From positions 210,607 through 274,606 of the forward strand of contig NZ_JAKNTA010000006.1 in NCBI RefSeq assembly GCF_022288725.1: DNA of 64,000 bases, written 5' to 3'. Source of the DNA: Kitasatospora sp. A2-31 (lineage in GTDB: Bacteria > Actinomycetota > Actinomycetes > Streptomycetales > Streptomycetaceae). Position 1 is the stretch's first letter; each line of letters opens with the position of its first letter. A program made the position numbers and the translations under genes. The notes beneath the pieces were generated by a model, which searched no databases, was not told the origin of the DNA, and saw only the letters and a list, made by a program, of their open reading frames with translations. This document shows, piece by piece, positions 9,334 through 19,338 of this stretch.

Positions 9334-10461
9334 TCAGCGGACGCCGTCCAGGGCGGCCCGGCTGGTGCGCAGCGAGCTCTCCAGCACCGCGGCACGCCGG
9401 GCCGGATCCATCAGATTGGGGCCCATCACCGCGAGGTCGGCGGGCGTCGGCGCGAGCAGGTGGACCCGGACGCCGCTCGCCCGCAGCAGCGCGGCCTCGC
9501 GCATCAGCTGTCGGGTCACCGCCCGGCGGTAGCCGCCGACCAGCTGGGCGAGCACCCCGCGGGGCCGGTCCCGGGCGGCGTGCCACTCGCGCAGCGCGGC
9601 CAGGGTGCCCCGGCTGCCGGTCTCGTCACGCTCGCGGGGCGGCAACCGCAGGGCCATCGGGGCGAGCACGAAGACCTCGTCCAGGCCCCGGCCGATCATG
9701 AGGTCGGCGTTGGTGGCCGACCAGCAGCCGCCGTCGACGTACGCGGAGCCGTGCACGCGGACCGGGGTGAACCAGCCCGGGATCGCGCAGGAGGCCATCA
9801 CGGCATCCGCGATCGCCGCGGGCGGCGCACCCCGGTCGCCGAAGACCACGCGGTGGCCGGTGCGGTAGTCCACCGCGGCCACCCGCAGCGGCGAGGCGTC
9901 CGGCCAGCCGCCCGGTCCGTGCAGGCCCCGCACCAGCTCGCCGACCGTGGCCAGCGAGCCGCGGCCGTGCGGCGCCATCGCGGAGACCGTGGTCAGCAAC
10001 GGGTGGGCGCGCGGGTGCCGGACGGCGTCCCGCAGCAGACCCGGCGAGCCGATCCCGACGCGCGGGCGCGGCGGCAGGGCGCCGCCGACCGCGGTGTCGT
10101 AGTCGAACTCCAGCCCGGCCAGCGGGCCGGCGGTCACGGGCAGGCCGCGCTGGTGGTCGCGGAGCTGGTCGGCGCCGACGCCACCCGCCAGCAGCGCGGC
10201 CAGGATCGCGCCCGCCGACGTGCCGAGCAGCACCTCGGCGCCGTCCGGGCGCCGGCCGGTCGCCTCCTCGACGGCGCACAGCGCACCGACGGTCCAGGCC
10301 GCGCCGAGCATCCCGCCGCCGCCCAGGACCAGGCCGCGCCTGGGGGCGGCGTCCGGCGGTGCGGCCCCGGTCTCCGCCGGCCGCGCGTGCGCTGCACGCG
10401 CCGGCGACTGCGCCGCCGCTCCGGCCCCCGCGGACGGGGGCTGCGATGCCCGTGTCGTCAT
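9334..10461 (-). CDS. Patatin-like phospholipase
   Basis: A serine acyl-hydrolase of the patatin/RssA fold. The oxyanion-hole loop GLVLGGGGMLGAAW is followed by the nucleophile elbow GTSAG and, further on, the catalytic Asp in YVDGGCWS, the complete catalytic dyad. About 40 residues of low-complexity Ala/Pro sequence precede the domain, so the true start may be later than the ATG at 10461. No signal peptide is visible. It probably hydrolyses a lipid ester in the cytoplasm or at the membrane; the substrate is unknown. Confidence 0.88.
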   Translation of the reverse strand: MTTRASQPPSAGAGAAAQSPARAAHARPAETGAAPPDAAPRRGLVLGGGGMLGAAWTVGALCAVEEATGRRPDGAEVLLGTSAGAILAALLAGGVGADQLRDHQRGLPVTAGPLAGLEFDYDTAVGGALPPRPRVGIGSPGLLRDAVRHPRAHPLLTTVSAMAPHGRGSLATVGELVRGLHGPGGWPDASPLRVAAVDYRTGHRVVFGDRGAPPAAIADAVMASCAIPGWFTPVRVHGSAYVDGGCWSATNADLMIGRGLDEVFVLAPMALRLPPRERDETGSRGTLAALREWHAARDRPRGVLAQLVGGYRRAVTRQLMREAALLRASGVRVHLLAPTPADLAVMGPNLMDPARRAAVLESSLRTSRAALDGVR

Positions 10462-10825
10462 GCCGGCCGCCTGTCGTCGTCGGGGCGATTCTCGCCGTGC
10501 CGGGCGTCGTGGTCCGTCCGGCGGTGGTTTGCGGTCCGGATCCGATCGTGCGCGCCGAGCGGTCGACGGCGCAACGCCGCCCGCGGCGGCCGCGACGGCG
10601 GACGGGGGAGCCGGACCGTCCTCTTTCGGGCCCTCCCGCCCGCGCCCGCTCGTCAACCGAGCGCCCTGCCGGCGCTGCGGCGCCCCGCCACCGCCCTGGC
10701 CGGTTCATCCGGATAGGTGAACCTCAGGGCCCTCGGAGAGCACCCCACAAGACGGTTGCCGGCCTGCGCGGGGCCCGGCTAGCAAAGGTCCGTCCGTAGT
10801 CGCACGACCTCACCGAGGAGCAGCC
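10462..10825. other. Divergent intergenic region, patatin / Rv3235-family gene
   Basis: This stretch separates divergently transcribed genes and should contain both promoters. It is very GC rich. I see no convincing -35/-10 pair and no additional gene. A ribosome-binding GAGGAG at 10815-10820 belongs to the gene starting at 10826. Confidence 0.4.
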
Positions 10826-11338
10826 GTGACCACCTCGCACCCGTCCGCCGTCCCGCACGACGGCACTCGCCCGTACCGGTCCCGCCCGTCGCGCCACCCG
10901 CACCCCGGTGTCCAGCCCTGCCGGCCGCCGGCGGTCGGACGGCAGCCGCGCCACCCCCGGGCCGCCTGTGCCACCGCCGCCGACACCGCCCCCGGCACCG
11001 CCGCCACCGACCCGGGGCTGCGGGCCGGGCTGACCACCCGCTTCGCCCACCAGCTCGTCGAGGTGCTCGTCGGCGTCCGGCCGTCCGGCCAGCTGATGCG
11101 CCACACCTCGCTGGACGGCTACGGCCAACTCGCCTCACTGGTCCGCACGGGGGCGCTGCGGCGCGGCGGTGCCGCGCGGCCGCGGCTCGGGCCGGTGCAC
11201 GACCGGTCGCCCTCCCCGGGCGCGGTCGAGGCCTGCGTCCGGGTCGACCTCGGCAGCCGGCACCACATGGTGGCGTTCCGGCTGGAGCTGCGCGGGCCCG
11301 CCGGGCAGTGGCAGTGCACCGCGGTGGAGGCCCGGTGA
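10826..11338 (+). CDS. Rv3235 family protein
   Basis: A 170-residue protein whose C-terminal half (FAHQLVEVLVGVRPSGQLMRHTSLDGYGQL, then CVRVDLG...VAFRLELR...WQCTAVE) matches an actinobacterial family typified by mycobacterial Rv3235 and usually found next to secA. The N-terminal 70 residues are Pro/Arg/Ala-rich and probably disordered. The GTG at 10826 follows GAGGAG at good spacing. The family resembles a small alpha/beta domain; the function is unknown. Its location adjacent and convergent to secA is conserved. Confidence 0.8.
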   Translation: MTTSHPSAVPHDGTRPYRSRPSRHPHPGVQPCRPPAVGRQPRHPRAACATAADTAPGTAATDPGLRAGLTTRFAHQLVEVLVGVRPSGQLMRHTSLDGYGQLASLVRTGALRRGGAARPRLGPVHDRSPSPGAVEACVRVDLGSRHHMVAFRLELRGPAGQWQCTAVEAR

Positions 11339-11456
11339 GCGCCACCGCGGCGCAGGCCGCCCCGCGCCGGGCCGGGCGCGGCCGCCCCGCCGTCGCGCGG
11401 CCTACGCCCGCCCGCCCCGTTGCGGCCCGGCCTGCCCGCACCGCCCGCAGAGCGGC

Positions 11457-11493
11457 GCAGGGCGCCACCCCCGTACGGGAGCGGCGCCCTGCG
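11457..11493 (-). terminator. Hairpin between secA and the Rv3235-family gene
   Basis: An 11-bp perfect inverted repeat (arms 11457-11467 and 11483-11493, CGCAGGGCGCC) with a 15-base loop lies 31 bases past the secA stop. It could terminate both convergent transcripts. Confidence 0.55.
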
Positions 11494-11523
11494 TGGCGGC
11501 GGACCGGTCGGCCCGGCCGCGGA

Positions 11524-14286
<2,763 letters not shown>

Positions 14287-14537
14287 TTGAGCGGGCTCCT
14301 TGCCTGTATTGGCACTGGACGACTGCACGGCGGGTCCACCCCACCGCACGGGCCATCGTATGCGAGGAGTCCAACACCCCGGGAGGTGCGTCAGCACGCT
14401 ATTCCCGTGTCACTCGTGCGAGCACATGCCACGATAGCGCCGCCCACCGGGGCAAATCGGTCAGCTTCCCGGGCAGTTGGGCGGTAACGGTGGTTAATCG
14501 AATGCTCGAATTCCTCTCTGCACTGAATAATCCGTGT

Positions 14538-15176
14538 ATGGGAGAGACCACGGAACAGCAGGACCAGCGGCCCGGCCGGCCGAGCACCGGCCCGGTCACC
14601 CTCACCACCGAGCGCCTCGTGCTGCGGGCTCCGCAGGGGTCCGACGTCGAGGCGGTCCACCGGGCCTGCCAGGACGAGGAGATCCAGCGCTGGACGGTCG
14701 TCCCGGTGCCGTACCGGCGCGAGGACGCGGAGTTCTTCGTCCACGACCTCGCCGCCAACGGCTGGCGCACCGGCGACGCCCTCGTCTGGTGCGTGTTCGA
14801 GCGCGAGAGCGGCGCCCTGGTCGGCACCCAGGGCCTGACCCACAACCCCGGCCGCGCCGGCACCGCCGAGATCGGCTGGTGGGCGACCAAGGAGCACCGC
14901 GGCCGCGGGTACACCGTCGAGGCCGCCCGCGCAGTGGCCCGCTACGGTCTCACCGAGCTGGGCCTGCGCCGGCTGGAGTGGGTGGCCTACGTCGGCAACG
15001 AACCCTCCCGGGCGGTCGCCGAGCGGGTCGGCTTCCGCATGGAGGGCACCCTGCGCTCCTACGCCGAGCAGCGCGGCCGGTTCCACGACGCCTGGATCGG
15101 CGCGCTGCTCGCCACCGACCTGGGCGACCTCGGCGGCCGTGCCGACTCCGCCGACCGCACCGAGTCCGCCGGCTGA
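14538..15176 (+). CDS. GNAT family N-acetyltransferase (RimJ-like)
   Basis: A 212-residue acetyltransferase of the RimJ/RimL group: LTTERLVLRAP at the start, EIGWWATKEHRGRGYTVEAARAVARYG forming the acetyl-CoA binding motif A (R/Q-x-x-G-x-G/A), and VGNEPSRAVAERVGFRMEGTLRSY near the end. The target may be a protein N terminus or an antibiotic; the sequence does not decide. The ATG at 14538 has no Shine-Dalgarno; AATAAT lies 7 bases upstream, so a leaderless transcript is possible. An upstream GTG/ATG at 14490 is less likely. Confidence 0.88.
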   Translation: MGETTEQQDQRPGRPSTGPVTLTTERLVLRAPQGSDVEAVHRACQDEEIQRWTVVPVPYRREDAEFFVHDLAANGWRTGDALVWCVFERESGALVGTQGLTHNPGRAGTAEIGWWATKEHRGRGYTVEAARAVARYGLTELGLRRLEWVAYVGNEPSRAVAERVGFRMEGTLRSYAEQRGRFHDAWIGALLATDLGDLGGRADSADRTESAG

Positions 15177-15207
15177 GGCGCCCGGGTCGCCGGTACCCGG
15201 CGCCCCC

Positions 15208-15259
15208 GGGGTCCGGAGGGCGGCCCCGCCGGGCCCGGCGGGGCCGCCCTCCGGACCCC
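15208..15259 (+). terminator. Very long perfect hairpin after the GNAT gene
   Basis: Arms of 25 bases (15208-15232 and 15235-15259) are perfect reverse complements and meet almost without a loop, so the whole 52-base element is nearly a palindrome. It lies 32 bases after the GNAT stop and 34 bases before the next start, both on the plus strand, and is best explained as a terminator. Confidence 0.65.
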
Positions 15260-15292
15260 TCGTTGTCGTACCCTCGGTCTACGCTCGCCGGT

Positions 15293-16492
15293 ATGACCGC
15301 CATGCCCGCCGCTCCGAGCCCCTCCCCCGTCGCGACCCTGAGCGCCGACGAGGCCCGCCGCATCGCCCTGCGCGCCCAGGGCCTGCTCGGCGCGCCGGAC
15401 CGCCGGGGCGGAGTGCGCGCGATGCTGCGGCAGCTCGGCTCCGTCCAGCTCGACACCATCTCGGTGCTGGCCCGCTCGCACGAGCTGGTCCCGTACGCGC
15501 GGCTCGGCGCGGTCGGCCGACCGGCCGTCGAGGCGGCGTACTGGAGCGCGGGCACCACGTTCGAGTACTGGTCGCACGCGGCCTGCATCCTGCCGGTCGA
15601 GGAGTGGCCGCTGTTCGCCTTCCGCCGCCGGCGGTACCGCGAGCGCAACCACGTCTGGGGCCAGCAGGTGGACGAGGCCACGTACCAGGGGGTGCTGGCC
15701 CGGCTGCGCGCCGACGGTCCGCTCACCTCCACCGAGCTGGGCGGCGCCAAGAAGACGGCGGACTGGTGGGACTGGTCCGACACCAAGATCGCGGTGGAGC
15801 GGGCGCTGGCCTTCGGCGACGTGGTCTGTGCCGAGCGCCGCGGCTGGAAGCGCGTCTACGCCCTGGCCGAACAGACCGTCCCCGCAGAGCTGTTCCACGC
15901 GGAGCCGACCGACGAGGAGTGCCTGCGCACCCTGGTCGCCCAGTCCGGCGCCGCGCTCGGCGTGGCCACCCGGGCCGACCTGCTCGACTACCACCGGCTG
16001 CGCCCCGAGCAGGTGGACGCCGTGGTCGCCGACTCCGGGCTCGTCCCGGTGGAGGTCGCCGGGTGGGGCCCGGCCGGTTCCACCGCCGCCGCCTGGGCCG
16101 ACCCCGCGGCACTCGCCGCCGCTCCGCGCGGTCGCCACCGCACCACGCTGCTCTCGCCGTTCGACTCGCTGATCTGGGACCGCCCGCGCACCGAGCGGAT
16201 CTTCGGCATGTTGCACAAGCTGGAGGCCTACACGCCCAAGCACAAGCGGGTGCACGGCTACTTCGCGATGCCGCTGCTGGCCGGCGGCCGGCTGGTCGGC
16301 CGGGTCGATCCGGCACGTGAGGGACGGACCCTGGTGGCGCGTCAGGTCTCGCTGGACGCCGCGCGGCACGTCGAGGCGTTGGCCGCCGCCCTGCGCGAGG
16401 CGGCCGCGTGGGTGGGCTGCGACGCGGTGCGGGTCGAGGCCCTGCAGGACGAGTCGCTTCGCCCGGCCCTGGAGAAGCTGCTCGACAGCTGA
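15293..16492 (+). CDS. YcaQ/AlkZ-type winged-helix DNA glycosylase (HTH_42 family)
   Basis: A 399-residue protein of the winged-helix HTH_42 family that includes E. coli YcaQ (AlkX) and Streptomyces AlkZ, which unhook interstrand DNA crosslinks. Visible features are QLGSVQLDTISVLARSHELVPYARLG near the N terminus, the family YWSHAACILP segment, several wing/helix repeats, and SPFDSLIWDRPRTERIFG with YTPKHKRVHGYFAMPLL. The catalytic motif QxQ/QxD is represented by QLD. Start ATG 15293; ATG 15302 also possible. Whether it confers resistance to a crosslinking metabolite cannot be told; no biosynthetic cluster is nearby. Confidence 0.85.
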   Translation: MTAMPAAPSPSPVATLSADEARRIALRAQGLLGAPDRRGGVRAMLRQLGSVQLDTISVLARSHELVPYARLGAVGRPAVEAAYWSAGTTFEYWSHAACILPVEEWPLFAFRRRRYRERNHVWGQQVDEATYQGVLARLRADGPLTSTELGGAKKTADWWDWSDTKIAVERALAFGDVVCAERRGWKRVYALAEQTVPAELFHAEPTDEECLRTLVAQSGAALGVATRADLLDYHRLRPEQVDAVVADSGLVPVEVAGWGPAGSTAAAWADPAALAAAPRGRHRTTLLSPFDSLIWDRPRTERIFGMLHKLEAYTPKHKRVHGYFAMPLLAGGRLVGRVDPAREGRTLVARQVSLDAARHVEALAAALREAAAWVGCDAVRVEALQDESLRPALEKLLDS

Positions 16493-16509
16493 GTCCGGGC
16501 CGACACGCG

Positions 16510-16572
16510 GGCACCGCGCACCGCGCACCGGGCACCGCGCACCGCGCACCGGGCACCGCGCACCGCGCACCG
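16510..16572. repeat. Three perfect 21-bp tandem repeats
   Basis: The unit GGCACCGCGCACCGCGCACC-G occurs three times head to tail at 16510-16530, 16531-16551 and 16552-16572, with an internal CGCACC sub-periodicity. It fills the gap between the convergent stops of the glycosylase and the response regulator. Confidence 0.9.
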
Positions 16573-16575
16573 CCG

Positions 16576-17334
16576 TCACCCTATTTCGAGGATCTTCTCC
16601 CGCATCGCGTAGACCACGGCCTCCATCCTGGAGTGCAGTTGCAGCTTCTCCAGGATGTTGCGCACGTGGTTCTTCACGGTGTTCTCGCTGATGAACAGCT
16701 CCTTGGCGATCTCCCGGTTGTTCATCCCGGTGGCCACCAGCTTCAGCACCTCCAGCTCCCGGTCGGTCAGCCGGGGCGCCGGCACCAGCTCCCGGTCGTC
16801 GGAGCGGCGCTGGATCATCGACTTGAACTCGGTGAGCAGCTTGGAGGCCATCGACGGGCTGATCTGGGACTGCCCGTCGGCGACGGCCCGGATGGCCGTG
16901 GCGACCTCGTCGGTGGAGATCTCCTTGAGCAGGTAGCCGGTGGCCCCCGCCTTGATCGCCTCGTAGAGGTCGGCCTCCTCGTCGCTTATCGTCAGCATGA
17001 TGATCTTGGCGCTGGGCACCACGTCCTTGATCGCGGTGCAGGCCTCGATCCCGCTGCGGCGGGGCATCCGGACGTCCATCAGGATGATGTCGGGCAGCAG
17101 GTCGGCGGCCTTGAGCACGGCCTCGGCGCCGTCCCCGGCCTCGCCGATGACCTTGATGTCCTCCTCCTCCGCGAGCACGATCTCCAGCCCGCGGCGGAAC
17201 AGCGCGTGGTCGTCGACCACCAGGACGCGGATCGGCTCCCCCCGGTGCAGGGCGTACTCGGGCTCCCCCCCGGGCCCGGTCGTCACCCCCGCGACAGGCC
17301 CCTTGGCGGGCCCAAGCCCGAAGTGATCCCCCAT
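16576..17334 (-). CDS. NarL/LuxR-family response regulator
   Basis: A 252-residue two-component regulator: an N-terminal extension of about 30 residues, a receiver domain (VLVVDDHALFRRG; phospho-acceptor Asp about residue 87 in DIILMDVRMP; TISDEE; KAGATGYLLKE) and a C-terminal LuxR helix-turn-helix (LTDRELEVLKLVATGMNNREIAKELFISENTVKNHV). No histidine kinase is adjacent, so it is an orphan here. The ATG at 17334 is preceded by GGGGAGGAG. It is conserved between secA and hpf in streptomycetes. Confidence 0.93.
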   Translation of the reverse strand: MGDHFGLGPAKGPVAGVTTGPGGEPEYALHRGEPIRVLVVDDHALFRRGLEIVLAEEEDIKVIGEAGDGAEAVLKAADLLPDIILMDVRMPRRSGIEACTAIKDVVPSAKIIMLTISDEEADLYEAIKAGATGYLLKEISTDEVATAIRAVADGQSQISPSMASKLLTEFKSMIQRRSDDRELVPAPRLTDRELEVLKLVATGMNNREIAKELFISENTVKNHVRNILEKLQLHSRMEAVVYAMREKILEIG

Positions 17335-17454
17335 CCGCTCCTCCCCCGTCGCCGGTAGTCGTGCGCCAATCATTCCACGGCCGGGAGACCGCGCGGTCAC
17401 CCTCCGACGCCGATCGCCCCGCATCGGGTGACCCCGGGAGCGCCCCGGAACGCC

Positions 17455-17488
17455 GGTGACCCCGGCGGCAGCCGCCACCGGGGTCACC
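17455..17488 (-). terminator. Terminator hairpin downstream of hpf
   Basis: GGTGACCCCGG (17455-17465) pairs with CCGGGGTCACC (17478-17488); the inner GGC/GCC bases extend the stem. It starts 21 bases beyond the hpf stop codon on the minus strand. Confidence 0.65.
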
Positions 17489-17509
17489 TCTTCCACACTG
17501 TTCGAACGG

Positions 17510-18202
17510 TCAGTCCTCGTCGTCGGCCCCGCCGATCGCACCGCCTGCGCCGCCACCCCCCATGGCCGAACCGTCGGCCTTCAGGTGGATGACGCCGTAG
17601 TTGTAGCCGTGCCGGCGGTAGACGACGCTCGGCAGGCCGCTGTCCTTCTCCACGAAGAGGTAGAAGTCGTGGCCGACCAGCTCCATCTCGTAGAGCGCCT
17701 GGTCGAGCGCCATCGGGGCGGCCGGGTGGGTCTTCTCCCGGACCACCAGCGGGCCTTCGCCCTCCACTTCCAGGGAACCCATCATGGTCTTGCGGACGGC
17801 CCCGTTGGTCACACCCTCGGGCTCCGACGTCTCGGGTAGCGCGGCCAGGGCCGCGGTCGCCTCGGCGACGCTGATGGGGGTGCGGCCGTTGCCGCCCTTG
17901 TGGACCCGGCGCCGGTCTGCGGACTTGCGCAGCTGCGCGTCGAGCTTCGCCGAGGCCAGGTCGAGCGCCGCGTACGGGTCGCCGGCGGCGGCCTCGGCCC
18001 GGATCACCGGGCCACGGGTACGGAGAGTGATCTCCACGCGGTCCGACCGGTCGGCCTGCCGCGGGTTGTGTTCCTTGGACACCTCGACATCGAGGCTGAT
18101 CGCCTTGGTGTCGAACTTCTGGACCTTCTCCAGCTTCTCGGCCACGTGATCCCGGAACCTCTTGGGCACCTCGGTCTTGCGGCCCTTGACGACGATGTCC
18201 AC
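17510..18202 (-). CDS. hpf: Ribosome hibernation promoting factor, long form
   Basis: Binds the 30S decoding region and dimerises 70S ribosomes into inactive 100S particles in stationary phase or stress. The 230-residue length is that of the long form: an N-terminal beta-alpha domain (MDIVVKGRKTEVPKRFRDHVAEKLEKVQKF; RVEITLRTRGPVIRAEA) and a C-terminal dimerisation domain (ALYEMELVGHDFYLFVEKDSGLPSVVYRRHGYNYGVIHL). The tail is glycine-rich and acidic. Start GTG at 18202. It is divergent from comF. Confidence 0.95.
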   Translation of the reverse strand: MDIVVKGRKTEVPKRFRDHVAEKLEKVQKFDTKAISLDVEVSKEHNPRQADRSDRVEITLRTRGPVIRAEAAAGDPYAALDLASAKLDAQLRKSADRRRVHKGGNGRTPISVAEATAALAALPETSEPEGVTNGAVRKTMMGSLEVEGEGPLVVREKTHPAAPMALDQALYEMELVGHDFYLFVEKDSGLPSVVYRRHGYNYGVIHLKADGSAMGGGGAGGAIGGADDED

Positions 18203-18571
18203 GCAGAACTCCGATCCCTCGTGCTGACGCCGATCCGGGTGCTACCGGATCGGGCTGAGACCCAGCTGGACCAGCCAATCCACTGCCGGCCCCCCGCTCC
18301 ACCGCGAACGGCGGAAGCGACTGGCCCTCACCTCACTTCCTCCCCATCAGGGACGGTTGAAACCCCCTGGAGCCTCATCGAACACCTCACAGGGGGTTTT
18401 CGCCTCCCCAGGCGGATAAGTGGGTATGACCCGATGCTGTGGCCTGACCCGTCAAGCTGTTGCACCCTGTCTACCCTCCAGCGAGTGAAACATGGGTAGA
18501 TACCTGGACAACACCCCTCGTACGGCGCATCCTTTGCTCACTCTCCGTGCCTGCAGCCGCCAGGAGCAGCC
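18203..18571. other. Divergent hpf/comF intergenic region with a hairpin
   Basis: Contains an imperfect stem-loop: AAACCCCCT at 18360-18368 pairs with AGGGGGTTT at 18391-18399 over a 22-base loop and is followed by TC, like a plus-strand terminator or attenuator before comF. A sigma-B-like arrangement (GCCT, 16 bases, GGGTAT at 18422-18427) and, on the minus strand, TTGACG (18450-18455) are possible but weak promoter elements for comF and hpf. Confidence 0.35.
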
Positions 18572-19303
18572 GTGCCGCCCACCTCCACGCCCACCCGTCC
18601 ACAGACCGCCCAGGGCCCGTTCGCGCACGCACTGGCCGGCCTCCTGGACGTGCTGCTGCCGGCCCGCTGCGCCGGCTGCGGCATCGAGCGCACCCAGCTC
18701 TGCTCCGTCTGCCGCGGTGCGCTGGCCACCGCCCAGCCCGGGCCCACCGCGCTGCCCTGGGCGCACGCCGCCGCCCCCTACGCCGATCCGGTGCGCCAAC
18801 TGCTGCTCGCCCACAAGGAAAGAGGGGCCCTGCGGCTGGCCGGCCCGCTGGGTGACGCGCTCGCCAGGGCCGTGCGCTCCTCGCTCGGGCCGCGCGCCGG
18901 GCTGGCGCCGCTGCTGCTGGTCCCGATGCCCTCCGCCCCGGCCGCCGTCCGTGCCCGCGGCCACGACCCGACGCTGCGGCTGGCCGACGCGGCCGCCCGG
19001 TCCCTGCGCCGGTCGGGGCTGGACGCCCGTTCGGCGTCCCTGCTGCGGCACACCCGCCCGGTCGCGGACCAGGCCGGGCTCTCCGCCGCCGAGCGGCGGC
19101 GCAACCTGCACGGCGCACTCACCGTGCTGCCGCGGGCGGACTGCCGGTTGAAGGGGCGTCAACCGGTACTGGTGGACGACCTGGTGACCACCGGCGCCAG
19201 CCTGGCCGAGGCCGCGCGGGCCCTGACCGCCGCCGGGCTCGCCCCGAAGGCGGCCGCCACCGTCGCGGCCGCCGTCCCGCGCCGAGGACCTCGGCCCGGG
19301 TAG
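18572..19303 (+). CDS. comF: ComF family phosphoribosyltransferase-like protein
   Basis: A 243-residue ComF homologue. Four cysteines near the N terminus (CAGC, then CSVC about a dozen residues later) form the expected zinc site, and the C-terminal half has a PRTase fold with the PRPP-binding loop VLVDDLVTTGAS. In competent bacteria ComF aids DNA uptake; in Streptomyces its role is not established. Start GTG 18572 with AGGAG at 18562-18566. It converges on lpqB. Confidence 0.9.
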   Translation: MPPTSTPTRPQTAQGPFAHALAGLLDVLLPARCAGCGIERTQLCSVCRGALATAQPGPTALPWAHAAAPYADPVRQLLLAHKERGALRLAGPLGDALARAVRSSLGPRAGLAPLLLVPMPSAPAAVRARGHDPTLRLADAAARSLRRSGLDARSASLLRHTRPVADQAGLSAAERRRNLHGALTVLPRADCRLKGRQPVLVDDLVTTGASLAEAARALTAAGLAPKAAATVAAAVPRRGPRPG

Positions 19304-19338
19304 ACGGCGGTCCGGCCCGGGTGGCACCTCGGCGGCCC

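Noticed and set aside
15293..16492. Self-resistance gene of a DNA-crosslinking antibiotic cluster
   Set aside because: No biosynthetic genes surround it; it stands in housekeeping synteny.
16510..16572. CRISPR-like repeat array
   Set aside because: Repeats are adjacent without spacers and no cas genes are present.
18422..18427. Confident sigma-B promoter for comF
   Set aside because: Only a loose match with 16-base spacing; listed only as a weak possibility within the intergenic entry.
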